Source of the DNA: CALJFL01 sp039964455
Lineage (GTDB): Bacteria; Pseudomonadota; Gammaproteobacteria; Pseudomonadales; Halieaceae
Length of the DNA: 64,000 bases
Direction of reading: 5' to 3'
Assembly (NCBI GenBank): GCA_039964455.1
Contig: JBDVXK010000025.1
Span: forward strand, 186,001 to 250,000
Position numbers and translations under genes: made by a program. This document shows positions 53,999 through 62,930 of this stretch, one piece after another. Below the pieces are notes generated by a model. That model was given only the letters and a program-made list of their open reading frames with translations. It ran no database searches and had not been told where the DNA came from. Every line of letters begins with the position of its first letter. The stretch's first letter is position 1.

Positions 53999-56344
53999 AT
54001 GAGCGGACCCAAACAGATCAACCCTACGTGCACTCATTGGGGTAACTACCGCATAGAGTCAGACGGTAGCAACATCACGGCTGTCTATCCCTATGACGCC
54101 GACACAGAACCCACTGAAATCGGGCAGTCACTGCTCGATGCGCTGGATAAGGGCACGAGAATACCCCAGCCTATGGTTCGAGCCGGCTATCTGGACCAGG
54201 GGCGCGACAGCAATGGGGCCGGCCGTGGGGTAGAGCCTTTTGTGCCCGTCTCCTGGGATGTCGCACTGGAGCTCGCTGCCGAAGCTCTGCGTCATACCAT
54301 GCAGTCACATGGGCCGAACGGCATTTATGGTGGCTCCTATGGCTGGTCTAGCGCCGGGCGGTTTCACCACGCACAGAGCCAGATACACAGTTTTCTTCGC
54401 CTTAACGGCGGTTATGTGGCTTCGGTAAACAGTTATTCCACGGCCGCCGCCGAAGTCATAATCAAGCACATACTCGGCCCTCCCCTGCTCGCCCTACTGC
54501 GGGAAACGCCGGGACCGGCGGAGATTGCTGAACACAGCAAAACAGTGGTGCTTTTCGGCGGAGCCGCGGTGAAAAATGCCCAGGTCAATGCCGGTGGAAT
54601 CGGCAATCATTCGCCTAAGCAGCAACTGCTTAAACTGAAACAGGCAGGCGTGAAAGTCGTCAACATCAGCCCCATCCAAGATGACGTCGTCGAGGAAGTT
54701 GAGGCTGAGTGGCTGGCCTGCCGCCCCGGCTCAGATGTGGCAATTATGCTGGGTATGGCCCACACACTGGTGAGTGAGGGACTGCACGATACTGCTTTTC
54801 TGGACAAGTATACGGTCGGTTTTGAGCACTTTCTGCCCTACCTCATGGGCGATCAGGACGGGAGCCCAAAATGCGCAGACTGGGCTGCAGAAAAATCGGA
54901 AATTCCTGCCGACACTATCCGTCAACTAGCGCGGGAATTGGCGAAGGACCGCAGCCTTGTAGGCATAAGTTGGTCATTACAGCGACAGGAGTATGGCGAG
55001 CAAACCTGGTGGATGATTACCACTCTTGGCGCAATGCTGGGACATATAGGCCTAACCGGTGGCGGCATTGGCTATGGCTACGGTTGTATTCACAACATGG
55101 GCTTTGGCGGACGCAAAATACCCAACTATCGTATGGGCGCCTTTGGAATGGGCCTGGGCGAACGCTCAGATCCCAAAAACACCTTCATACCTGTGGCTCG
55201 CCACGCCGATATGCTGAACAACCCCGGTGCACCCTACGAATACAACGGCCAGCACCTGAACTATCCAGACATAAAGCTGGTCTACTGGGCTGGAGGGAAT
55301 CCGTTCCATCACCATCAGGACCTCAACACGCTGCGTACGGCCTGGCAGAAGCCCGACACAATCATCGTTAATGAAGCCTTCTGGACAGCTACTGCGCGCC
55401 ACGCTGATATCGTATTCCCCGTCACGACCAGCCTGGAGCGCAATGACCTGGGCGGCAGCAGCTATGACGATTACATATCGCCGATGCGACAGGCAGTAGC
55501 GCCCTATCGAGAAGCCCGTCATGACTTCGACATTTTTTCAGGACTGGCACAAAGACTGGGCTTTCAGGATGAATTTACCGGCGGTCGCAACGAGAGGGAA
55601 TGGGTGCAATACCTCTATGAGAGCACGCGCGACAGTGCCGCCAGTAAAAATATCGACCTGCCTCCTTTCGAGGAATTCTGGGCAGGAGAGCAAATTCACG
55701 TGGGCAAACAGTTACCTGACGCCGAATTCATGCTGGAACGATTTCGTCGGGACCCCGAGAAATACCCACTGACAACCCCCAGCGGGAAAATTGAAATTTA
55801 CTCAGAGACTATCGCGGGCTTCGGCTACGATGATTGCCAGGGTCATGCACGATGGTATGACCGGGATGAGTGGCTGGGGGCTGAGCGCTCTGCAAGCTAC
55901 CCGCTACATATGATTTCCAATCAACCCAAAACCCGGCTGCACAGCCAATACGATCACGGTGTAACCAGCCGAAAAAACAAAATCGAAGGGCGGGAACGTG
56001 CACGCCTCAACAGTCGCGAGGCGCTTCGACGTAAGCTTGCAGATGGCGATATCATCAGGGTATTCAATGATCGCGGTAGTTGCCTGGCAGGGCTGGAAAT
56101 TTCTGACGCGTTACGCGATGGCGTACTGGAACTGCCCACGGGCGCCTGGTTCGATTCACAGCAGGTGAAAGGAGAGGCGCTGGAAGTCCACGGCAACCCC
56201 AATGTACTCACGCCCGATATTGGAACTTCTCGACTGGCTCAGGGCTGCAGTGCCCACAGTTGTCTCGTGGATATTGAAAAATTCGAAGGCCAACTTCCAG
56301 CAGTCAGGGCATTCCAGCAACCCACAATTAAAAAAAGCGGCTAA
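53999..56344 (+). CDS. Molybdopterin oxidoreductase, BisC/DMSO-reductase family
   Basis: 781 residues, bis-MGD type. The N-terminal THWGNYRIESDG and the Mo-site region GGSYGWSSAGRFHHAQSQIH (a Ser as likely Mo ligand) place it in the DMSO/TMAO/biotin-sulfoxide reductase group. There is no N-terminal Fe-S cysteine motif. MGD-binding marks include LVYWAGGNPFHHHQDLN, FWTATARHADIVFPVTTSLE and the C-terminal HSQYDHGVTSR. No Tat signal (no twin Arg at the N-terminus) points to a cytoplasmic enzyme like BisC. It probably reduces an S- or N-oxide. No membrane anchor or cytochrome partner gene is adjacent. Confidence 0.9.
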   Translation: MSGPKQINPTCTHWGNYRIESDGSNITAVYPYDADTEPTEIGQSLLDALDKGTRIPQPMVRAGYLDQGRDSNGAGRGVEPFVPVSWDVALELAAEALRHTMQSHGPNGIYGGSYGWSSAGRFHHAQSQIHSFLRLNGGYVASVNSYSTAAAEVIIKHILGPPLLALLRETPGPAEIAEHSKTVVLFGGAAVKNAQVNAGGIGNHSPKQQLLKLKQAGVKVVNISPIQDDVVEEVEAEWLACRPGSDVAIMLGMAHTLVSEGLHDTAFLDKYTVGFEHFLPYLMGDQDGSPKCADWAAEKSEIPADTIRQLARELAKDRSLVGISWSLQRQEYGEQTWWMITTLGAMLGHIGLTGGGIGYGYGCIHNMGFGGRKIPNYRMGAFGMGLGERSDPKNTFIPVARHADMLNNPGAPYEYNGQHLNYPDIKLVYWAGGNPFHHHQDLNTLRTAWQKPDTIIVNEAFWTATARHADIVFPVTTSLERNDLGGSSYDDYISPMRQAVAPYREARHDFDIFSGLAQRLGFQDEFTGGRNEREWVQYLYESTRDSAASKNIDLPPFEEFWAGEQIHVGKQLPDAEFMLERFRRDPEKYPLTTPSGKIEIYSETIAGFGYDDCQGHARWYDRDEWLGAERSASYPLHMISNQPKTRLHSQYDHGVTSRKNKIEGRERARLNSREALRRKLADGDIIRVFNDRGSCLAGLEISDALRDGVLELPTGAWFDSQQVKGEALEVHGNPNVLTPDIGTSRLAQGCSAHSCLVDIEKFEGQLPAVRAFQQPTIKKSG

Positions 56345-56395
56345 CTAAAGGCTGTGTCTAAAAGTTGCTTTTGGGCTTACGCGGTAGAAAAGAGG

Positions 56396-57496
56396 TCACG
56401 GATGTGACAGCGGTGTGATCGGTTTCTGAAATGCCATTTGGTACTCAAGCTGTACCTCCCCCTTCACTCCAATGGCCTTAAAAACCACCTTGGGGTCAGG
56501 CTCCCAGTGGATTTCCAACAGACCAAAGCTCTCCTCCACGTACGGCCCCGCGACACGATACTGATTAGGGTATTGCGGGTACTCCCGATTAACGTGTGTC
56601 AGGCCACTGGATGTGAAATCGACCAATTGACGAGACCCGATATCGAGCGAGGACACTTCGGTGAAATGAACATTGCCCGACAAAAGCAGTACATTTTCCG
56701 ACACGGTGGATGCAATCATGGTGAGCAACTTTTCACGCTCACGAGGATAATTCCCCCACTCATCCATACCTTTTTCATCTGCAATAATTTGCCCGCTGGA
56801 GGCGACCAACCTCAGCTCAGCCGGTCGCTTCAACTCCCTCTCGAGCCAGGCCCACTGGTCCCTGCCCAGCAAGGTTGCTGCAGGATCAGTATTCGGCGCA
56901 TATTTGCCAAGGCTACCAGTCACTCCTTCTGGTCGCTGCGCGAGCACAGGCAATGATTTGAAACTTCGGGTATCCAGCAGAATAACCTGCACTCTACGGC
57001 CCTCGGGCCCAAATACCCTGCTCTCATAGACACCGGGGCGATTACGTCGGTCGGAATCAGCGGGCTCCGAAAAAAAATCAAGGAATAGCATCTCTGACGT
57101 CGTCTTCAAGGGGAATTCTGCGCCCGCGCTGTGGTGACCATAATCATGGTTATCCCAAGTTGCCATCACCGGGACGTGCTCCACCAGACTTTGCCAGTCA
57201 GGATTGTTCGCCAGAACCTGCCATTCACGGCGCAAGGATTCTTCTGTGACTTCGTAGGCTGACTTCGTCGCTAAATCATAGTCACCATAAATAGCGTCAC
57301 CCAACGACAGATACAGATCGGGGCTGGCGCTCACAACTGCCTGAAAAATTGGCTGTGGTACAGACTGGAAAGAACAGGACCCAAAGGCAATGCGGGACAC
57401 TTCCAGATTAGACGCCGGCCGCTGTACAGAAGGAGTAGCGGCATGAGATGCCAAGGAGCAAGTCAGCAGTAGACCCAGCAATAAGAACAGTCTCAT
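56396..57496 (-). CDS. PhoD-like alkaline phosphatase/phosphodiesterase
   Basis: 366 residues. Signal peptide LLLGLLLTCSLASHA. Metallophosphatase motifs in order: AFGSCSFQ (Cys metal ligand of PhoD), LYLSLGDAIYGDYD, MATWDNHDYGHHSAG and LLSGNVHFTEV. The first Asp/Asn/His set is intact, so a Fe/Ca or Mn centre is plausible. Shorter than Bacillus PhoD (about 580) and lacking its N-terminal domain, it is like many marine secreted PhoD homologues. It probably releases phosphate from mono- or diesters in the periplasm. No pho-box was recognised. Confidence 0.88.
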   Translation of the reverse strand: MRLFLLLGLLLTCSLASHAATPSVQRPASNLEVSRIAFGSCSFQSVPQPIFQAVVSASPDLYLSLGDAIYGDYDLATKSAYEVTEESLRREWQVLANNPDWQSLVEHVPVMATWDNHDYGHHSAGAEFPLKTTSEMLFLDFFSEPADSDRRNRPGVYESRVFGPEGRRVQVILLDTRSFKSLPVLAQRPEGVTGSLGKYAPNTDPAATLLGRDQWAWLERELKRPAELRLVASSGQIIADEKGMDEWGNYPREREKLLTMIASTVSENVLLLSGNVHFTEVSSLDIGSRQLVDFTSSGLTHVNREYPQYPNQYRVAGPYVEESFGLLEIHWEPDPKVVFKAIGVKGEVQLEYQMAFQKPITPLSHP

Positions 57497-57616
57497 TCTG
57501 TGTGGCCCCGATAGGCCGGTAAGGCCACCATGAAATGCACCTCGGCGACCTCAAGGAAGGCGGTCGCGTGCCGATCAGATCCAGCTCCGCCTGAAATTTG
57601 CTTTCGCAAGCAGTAG

Positions 57617-58246
57617 CTAGTGTTTATGTGACCGCAGGCCACCTGCTATCAAGGCCTTGGCACTTTGTACCAAACGCTTCCCGTCAAGGCGTCGACTGCG
57701 ACGAATCCATTCCAAAAGCATTCCATCGGTAAAGGCTACCAGCACAGCAGCCTCCTCCCGAGGCGCCAGCGATTGATCAAATTCGCCCTGATCCTGCCCC
57801 AACTTGACCACCCGTTCCATTTCCTCATGATAGTGGTCATAGAGCTGTTCCAGCGAGCTCGCGATGGCTTGATCCTGCCCGTAGAATTCCAGCGACATCA
57901 GTATTGGCAGTACAAGTAGCTCATTGTTTTCTGCGCCCACACCCGCCGCCCATTCCACAAACATTTCCAACTGGCTATCCGCGGGTGCATCAGAGTCGCG
58001 CATTTGCTCAAAGATGCCCGCATAAAGTGCGGCTGACTCAGCCAGCAACGCCAGTAGCAACGCTGACTTTCCCTTGAAATAAAAATACACAGCACCTTTG
58101 GTCAGGCCGGCCTGACTGGCGATATCATCGATGCTGGTCGCGCCATACCCACGGGTGACGAAAAGCGCCAGTGCAGCGCTCAACACCTGTTCGGTGCTCT
58201 GCTCACGTCGCTCCTGATTACTACGCCGATTGGTACTAGACGCCAT
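57617..58246 (-). CDS. TetR-family transcriptional regulator
   Basis: 209 residues. N-terminal helix-turn-helix around residues 22-66, with GYGATSIDDIASQAGLTKGA followed by VYFYFKGKSALLLAL, the classic TetR DNA-binding region. The C-terminal helical domain should bind a ligand, often an acyl-CoA in catabolic clusters. Its start codon shares one base with the stop of the AraC-type gene upstream (TGATG), so the two regulators are made together. The nearby paa-like operon is the obvious candidate target (inference). Confidence 0.92.
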   Translation of the reverse strand: MASSTNRRSNQERREQSTEQVLSAALALFVTRGYGATSIDDIASQAGLTKGAVYFYFKGKSALLLALLAESAALYAGIFEQMRDSDAPADSQLEMFVEWAAGVGAENNELLVLPILMSLEFYGQDQAIASSLEQLYDHYHEEMERVVKLGQDQGEFDQSLAPREEAAVLVAFTDGMLLEWIRRSRRLDGKRLVQSAKALIAGGLRSHKH

Positions 58247-59283
58247 CAGTGGCTCTTCATGTTATCGCGGAAATCAGTTGGAGAGGTCCCGGTCCAGCGA
58301 CGGAAGCTGCGGGCAAAGTTACTGCAGTCCGAAAAGCCCAGCATATAGGCTATCTCATTCACCGTGAGATCGGCTCTGGTAATGTATTCCTCTGCCAGTT
58401 CCCGTCGGGTATCGCCCAACAGTTGTTGGTAACTGATGCCGGCCTGTTTTAGCTCAGCGGAAAGCGATTGCTCATCCATGTCCAGAGCCTCCGCCAGCAT
58501 ATCGAGCGAGAACTGACCTCTGGGTAGCAATTCAAACAAAGCCATGCGGGCTGCATTGCGAATATCGATCTTGACCAGCGTCTTCAGATAATTGTAGACC
58601 AGGCTCTCACTGTGCCGTGCCAGCTCTGCATTGCCGCCGGCCAGGGGAGTATCGAGGTCCTCCTCGGAAAAATAAATAACGGTAGCTGGTGCACCATACT
58701 CGATTGGGCAACGAAAATAGGCGTCGTATTCCTCCGTAAAACCCTCTGGTTCAGGAAAGGCCATAGCGATTCGCAGGGGTGAAAATCTGGGAGTAGACAC
58801 CATTCGTATCAATTTAAGCATGGTAGCCACCCAGGCAGACTCATGTAACAGAACCTCATAGGGTTCCCCAAACATCTCCTGGAGTACTATCTGCTGATAA
58901 CGCAACCCTCCGTGCCCATCAAACTCGACATCGTCACCAGTATTGATATAGGCCCAATAGCGTTGCAAGCGCATACAAAATGCGCGCAGCGTGGTTGAGG
59001 ATGTCAACATTACGCCAAAGGAATGATAGGTTGCCGGGTTAACAAATTCGGTATATTTGATGCCGAAAAGCGGATCAATCTTGCTGCCGCCCTGGGCGAT
59101 TAATGCCTGATGTAAAAGGCCCACCGGAACACGTGCGTCAAAAGCCGGCGTGGAATCGATATCAATACCGGCATCTGCCAATGCTGCAGTGCCATTCAGC
59201 CCATAGGCATCGAGTGTCTTGGCAACACAGATGACGCTCCCAATATAGCTGGTGTGCGGCGTATCGCTCGCCGTATCACTCAT
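58246..59283 (-). CDS. AraC-family transcriptional regulator
   Basis: 345 residues from the ATG at 59283 (a GTG two codons earlier is possible). The N-terminal two-thirds is the long arabinose-binding-like domain seen in OruR/ArgR-type regulators (DARVPVGLLHQALIAQGGSK, ATYHSFGVMLTSSTTLR). The C-terminal double HTH includes LDMLAEALDMDEQSLSAELK and LTVNEIAYMLGFSDCSNFAR, ending SFRRWTGTSPTDFRDN. It sits just after the MaoC end of the catabolic operon and has its own putative promoter. Likely an activator or repressor for that operon, sensing a pathway compound. Confidence 0.93.
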   Translation of the reverse strand: MSDTASDTPHTSYIGSVICVAKTLDAYGLNGTAALADAGIDIDSTPAFDARVPVGLLHQALIAQGGSKIDPLFGIKYTEFVNPATYHSFGVMLTSSTTLRAFCMRLQRYWAYINTGDDVEFDGHGGLRYQQIVLQEMFGEPYEVLLHESAWVATMLKLIRMVSTPRFSPLRIAMAFPEPEGFTEEYDAYFRCPIEYGAPATVIYFSEEDLDTPLAGGNAELARHSESLVYNYLKTLVKIDIRNAARMALFELLPRGQFSLDMLAEALDMDEQSLSAELKQAGISYQQLLGDTRRELAEEYITRADLTVNEIAYMLGFSDCSNFARSFRRWTGTSPTDFRDNMKSH

Positions 59284-59314
59284 GCGCACTCTCTTTTATT
59301 ATGGCTCTGTGCGT

Positions 59315-59342
59315 ATTATGGGGCACATAGACGAATTGGCAA
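59315..59342 (-). promoter_or_regulatory. Putative sigma70 promoter for the AraC/TetR gene pair
   Basis: Reading the minus strand, TTGCCA (59342-59337) and CATAAT (59320-59315) are separated by 16 bases and lie about 30 bases before the AraC start. Match to consensus is moderate. It would give the regulators a promoter separate from the upstream operon. Confidence 0.4.
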
Positions 59343-59362
59343 AGAACGACTATTTCACACAA

Positions 59363-59788
59363 TCACTTGCCTAGCTCAACCAGAGCCTTGCAAGTGACGG
59401 TTTTACCACGATCACTTTCCACCCACATATCTAATGAAATAGTGCCAGCAGCCTCATCTACAGACTCGACGAGTCCCTTGAAGAAAATAGTATCGCCCAC
59501 CGCATTAAATATCATCATGCGCAATGGTCCGATTTTTTTAATGCGAGCTTTGGGGCCAACCCAATCACGCATAAGGCGCTCGAACATTCCCATCAAAAAA
59601 TAGGTATTAGCGAAAGCATCAGGCGCGCCCGTTGCTTTTGCTACCCCGGCGTCGTGATGAATAAGTGACAGGTCTCGGTTCGCTCCAGCCTCCATCACCA
59701 GCCGCTGCAGTGTTATAGGGATCTGAATGGTAGGCAACTCATCGCCCACGGCGACACTGGCCAGCTCAATATTGTCCTCGAGGCTCAT
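59363..59788 (-). CDS. MaoC-like hydratase/dehydratase (ChsH1-like small subunit type)
   Basis: 141 residues, a single hot-dog fold. LVMEAGANRDLSLIHHDAGVAKATG carries the acidic/His signature of MaoC-like hydratases (the D-x(4)-H pattern in D-L-S-L-I-H). IKKIGPLRMMIFNAVGDTIFFKGLV is the central strand part. As one of two adjacent MaoC-type proteins it could pair with the 186-residue partner encoded just upstream, as ChsH1 pairs with ChsH2 in steroid side-chain hydration. It starts inside the upstream stop (ATGA). Probable reaction: hydration of an unsaturated acyl-CoA. Confidence 0.82.
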   Translation of the reverse strand: MSLEDNIELASVAVGDELPTIQIPITLQRLVMEAGANRDLSLIHHDAGVAKATGAPDAFANTYFLMGMFERLMRDWVGPKARIKKIGPLRMMIFNAVGDTIFFKGLVESVDEAAGTISLDMWVESDRGKTVTCKALVELGK

Positions 59789-60345
59789 GACTTTGCCTCC
59801 CCTGACGACGCGACAAAGCGAAAGATATCCAGATAGGACACTGCAACTACTTCACCCGACTGCTTGGTATAGGTATCTTCCTGACGCAGAAAGGCACCCT
59901 TCCCAACCCGCAGTTCCTTGTGTTTGATGTCGACCAATTTTGAGGTGCAGGTGACTACGTCACCCGGATACAGTGGTTCAAAAAACTCCACTTCTATACT
60001 GGTGGCAAAGCTCTTGTCGCATGGTGCAGGCACATCGAATATGACCGGAATCTGGATCTGGGTCGGCTCGTCGTCAATTTTTGCCGCCGCATCACCGGGG
60101 TTCCAATAAGCGGCTATGCCATAGGTAAACACCATAGACGCAGGGGCAACAATGTCTTTATACCCCGCATCGTGCGCTGCACCCGCTTCGGTATGAATAG
60201 TACTCGCAAATTCCTTGGGCTCCAGCCAACGCCGGATACTGCCCTGCTCAACGGGGTCCGGGCCAACCGACTTTCCCACCACCTTACCCAGGTACTGTTC
60301 GGTTTCCTCCCAGCTACCCCAGAGTCCCCAACTCGGCTCTGACAC
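59785..60345 (-). CDS. MaoC/FAS1-type dehydratase-domain protein (ChsH2 N-terminal-like)
   Basis: 186 residues from a GTG at 60345 that follows the DUF35 stop by two bases, with GGTGA upstream; a longer reading to 60447 would overlap the DUF35 gene. The fold is the N-terminal MaoC/FAS1-like dehydratase: VGKSVGPDPVEQGSIRRWLE, YKDIVAPASMVFTYGIAAYW, VEFFEPLYPGDVVTCTSKLV. In actinobacterial ChsH2 this domain is fused to a DUF35 domain. Here the DUF35 protein is the separate gene immediately upstream. Likely it forms a heteromeric hydratase with the 141-residue MaoC protein. Confidence 0.8.
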   Translation of the reverse strand: MSEPSWGLWGSWEETEQYLGKVVGKSVGPDPVEQGSIRRWLEPKEFASTIHTEAGAAHDAGYKDIVAPASMVFTYGIAAYWNPGDAAAKIDDEPTQIQIPVIFDVPAPCDKSFATSIEVEFFEPLYPGDVVTCTSKLVDIKHKELRVGKGAFLRQEDTYTKQSGEVVAVSYLDIFRFVASSGEAKS

Positions 60346-60347
60346 TA

Positions 60348-60758
60348 CTATTTCACCGGGCGGAAAAAAGGCAGGGTGACGTCTTCTGTCACGTCCCTGA
60401 AGACCACCTCGACTTCCATTCCGATGTGTACGTCTTCTGGCTCGCATTCCACCAGATTAGTGTGCATGCGAATACCCTCGGGCAAGTCTATCCAGGCGAG
60501 GATAATCGGCAGATCCTCAACGAACATTTCCTCAACACCTTCAAGGGTAACTGAGTAGGTATAAACAGTTGCCTTGCCGGATGCTTCAACCCAGCCAAGA
60601 TCCTGACTCCAGCACTTGGGACAGTCTCGCCTGGGATAAAAGATATTCGTGTCGCAGCTATTGCAGTGTTGAATTAACAATTTGTGCTGCTTGGTACCAT
60701 CCCAGAAGCCCTTACTGTAGGGCTGTATCTCAGGCAATGGTTTGTTGTAGTCGCTCAT
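60348..60758 (-). CDS. DUF35 OB-fold zinc-ribbon protein
   Basis: 136 residues from the ATG at 60758, overlapping the thiolase stop (ATGA). The rubredoxin-like zinc ribbon CNSCDTNIFYPRRDCPKC near residue 32-50 has two CxxC pairs. An OB fold follows (GKATVYTYSVTLEG, LPIILAWIDLPEG, HIGMEVEVVFRDV). DUF35 proteins bind SCP-x-type thiolase homologues. In the steroid retro-aldolase Ltp2 the DUF35 domain of ChsH2 is needed for activity. Gene order here directly couples it to the cysteine-less thiolase homologue, so a complex is likely. Confidence 0.9.
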   Translation of the reverse strand: MSDYNKPLPEIQPYSKGFWDGTKQHKLLIQHCNSCDTNIFYPRRDCPKCWSQDLGWVEASGKATVYTYSVTLEGVEEMFVEDLPIILAWIDLPEGIRMHTNLVECEPEDVHIGMEVEVVFRDVTEDVTLPFFRPVK

Positions 60759-61936
60759 TTGGGCGCCCTCCCAAAGACAGTTGTACACGTGTTCATCACC
60801 GATCCACCAGAGGTTGTGAGAATCGCATTTTCACAGTTTTCAACCTGCCGCTCCCCGGCCTCGCCACGCAATTGCCTGACCGTATCAAGATAAAATGCCA
60901 TGCTCACGCCGGAACCTGTATGGCCACGTCCAGTAGCGTCTCCCATTGTGGTGCAGGGTAGATCGCCCCCTGGGCCACAGCGGCCATCTGCCCACAGACT
61001 TGCGCCCTGGCCTTCTTCGCAGACTCCATAGCCTTCCAGCGCGCTGCACTGCGTGTAGGGGTAAGCGCCGTAGATCTGGCGAAGATCCATATCATCGATA
61101 GACAAGCCTGCCTGAGCCAGCGCATCCTGGCTTGATTCTCGATAGGCCTTGCGATGGAATACGTCTTCGCGCATAAACGGTGTCGCACTCATGAAACGAG
61201 TGCCATGCCCACGTTTGTAGACCGCCTTATCGCCCATCTCTGCCGCTATATCCTGCGACGTTACCAGCATGGCGCCACCGCCATCGGCCAGCAAATTACA
61301 TTCCTTGGCTTTCAACGGGGTGCTTATCATGCGTGAGTTCATCACATCGTCCAGCGTGATGGGCTTACCGTAGAAAATTGAGAGAGGGTCTAAGGCACCC
61401 CAGGCTCGCAAAGCGACAGTAACCGCGGCTAGCTGCTCTTCAGTAGCCCCGGTCTCGTACATATAGCGCTGGGTAATCAAACCCATGGAGCCATTGAAGG
61501 TTACTCCGTAGGGATACTCAAACTGCTTATCCAGCGGGGCGGTAGCAAAGAAATTTATTAGCTGTTGCGGCGGTATGTCCGATTGAATAGTGGTGTGGGG
61601 AACCAGGACAAAATCGGCCTGACCACTCTCTATATGCTGCTCGGCAAGCCTCAAACAATTGGTAGTGGATGCACCCCCGGCATTACAAATTGCGATATCC
61701 CGACAGCCCTCCAAACCCATAACCTCGGGAATTTTACCCAGAGACATGTCGTTCTGCATGCTCGGCTGAGCCATTGGATTGTTTGATATCACTGCGCCAA
61801 TCTGGTTCTTGTCGATACCCGCATCGCGTACCGCTTCCATGCAAACATCCAGCAGGATATCCCACCGGGTACGTTCCGGATCGCGACTTGTAGGCACCTC
61901 TCCAATGCCGACAATCGCCAGCCCTCTTTTCTTCAT
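60755..61936 (-). CDS. SCP-x/Ltp2-type thiolase-fold protein, probable retro-aldolase
   Basis: 393 residues from the ATG at 61936 with GAGGA upstream; a longer reading to 61972 is less likely. Thiolase fold: RGLAIVGIGEVPTSRDPERT, then ICNAGGASTTNCLRLAEQ where the classical nucleophilic Cys (N-x-x-C-x-S) is Gly. GDATGRGHTGSGVSM keeps the His, and the end is TTSGGSVMNTCTTVFGR. Loss of the Cys with a DUF35 partner is the pattern of lipid-transfer-protein aldolases (Ltp2; Sal1 of Pseudomonas), which cleave a beta-hydroxy acyl-CoA. Probable role: C-C cleavage after hydration by the two MaoC proteins. Thiolysis is unlikely. Confidence 0.85.
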   Translation of the reverse strand: MKKRGLAIVGIGEVPTSRDPERTRWDILLDVCMEAVRDAGIDKNQIGAVISNNPMAQPSMQNDMSLGKIPEVMGLEGCRDIAICNAGGASTTNCLRLAEQHIESGQADFVLVPHTTIQSDIPPQQLINFFATAPLDKQFEYPYGVTFNGSMGLITQRYMYETGATEEQLAAVTVALRAWGALDPLSIFYGKPITLDDVMNSRMISTPLKAKECNLLADGGGAMLVTSQDIAAEMGDKAVYKRGHGTRFMSATPFMREDVFHRKAYRESSQDALAQAGLSIDDMDLRQIYGAYPYTQCSALEGYGVCEEGQGASLWADGRCGPGGDLPCTTMGDATGRGHTGSGVSMAFYLDTVRQLRGEAGERQVENCENAILTTSGGSVMNTCTTVFGRAPK

Positions 61937-62011
61937 CCTGAAATTCCTCGTTTTAAAACTCGGGCGAAGCACTCACTCGCCCCGTGGTCATAAGAAAGAT
62001 AACTGCCCGTT

Positions 62012-62875
62012 TCAATCATCCTCGGCGTATTCAGCACGATCAAAAAGATCCAGATTATCGTCGATACTGACCGCCAGCGGGCGTCGCAATGAAACGGTGT
62101 CAGCGTCGGTAGGAATCATAAACTCCCAGAGCGTATCCGGCAGAATTGAGCCGCTGGTGCGGCGACGAATGGAATCCCAATCACCCTCCAGGCCCTGCTC
62201 CATTATCGAGGTGAGCTCCTCGTCGGTCATGCCCACAGCATTGGCCAGCTTGCCCAGTGACTCCTCAACAAAGCCCAGTCGCGCATCCCATACAGAACTG
62301 GAGCGCACACCTTCCTGCAGCAGAAGATCGGTCCCCGACCGCTCCTTGCTGTCGAACCATGCCAGTACCTGCGGCACCCGGCGAATAACCGCTTCCTTGA
62401 TATCGTTATGGTCAGATTCATCCGCGGCCTTCAGCCAGCCCTCCAGACCGATACGGTGAAAGTAGAGCTCCTTACCAAAATGCTTGACCATACCCTTGAT
62501 AGAAGGAACGGCGCTGCTGTCCTTAAATGTGTTCAGCATGCGCCATAAGGCCACCTCGGCAAGGAAAGTGGAAACCAAAAAATCTCCCCAGTTCTCCGGC
62601 GGTGAAGACAGCATCTGCATGTCGTGCAGCTGCTCACGACTTCGGCCAAACTCTAATTGATGCTCGGGCAGATCCAGCTCTTCTTCGAGGTAGCGAAACA
62701 TCGCGCGGGTATGCCCAAGCGTGTCCTGAGCCATACCGGCAAACGCAGAGCAGTCGGTCAAGCTACGGCCATTGAGCATAACCTTGATATACCAGTGGCC
62801 CAGCACCCAGTCACTGTCGGCTATACACAGCATTTCCGCGGTAAGTTCTTTCTTTGCTCTTTCGCTCACTATCAC
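62012..62875 (-). CDS. paaC: PaaC-like subunit of a phenylacetyl-CoA-epoxidase-type oxygenase
   Basis: 287 residues from a GTG at 62875 with GAGGA seven bases upstream. The four-helix-bundle PaaA/PaaC family is shown by CIADSDWVLGHWYIKVM, GMAQDTLGHTRAMFRYLEEE and HFGKELYFHRIGLEGWLKAA, with ExxxH-type positions as in PaaC, the structural partner of PaaA. It is about 40 residues longer than E. coli PaaC, with an extra C-terminal part (SGSILPDTLWEFMIPTDADT). It likely binds the catalytic PaaA-like subunit encoded at the window edge. Confidence 0.85.
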   Translation of the reverse strand: MIVSERAKKELTAEMLCIADSDWVLGHWYIKVMLNGRSLTDCSAFAGMAQDTLGHTRAMFRYLEEELDLPEHQLEFGRSREQLHDMQMLSSPPENWGDFLVSTFLAEVALWRMLNTFKDSSAVPSIKGMVKHFGKELYFHRIGLEGWLKAADESDHNDIKEAVIRRVPQVLAWFDSKERSGTDLLLQEGVRSSSVWDARLGFVEESLGKLANAVGMTDEELTSIMEQGLEGDWDSIRRRTSGSILPDTLWEFMIPTDADTVSLRRPLAVSIDDNLDLFDRAEYAEDD

Positions 62876-62930
62876 TTGCTAGTCCTCATTGCTATTTCAT
62901 CGGTTTGCCACACGGTTGCGGCACAGACAT

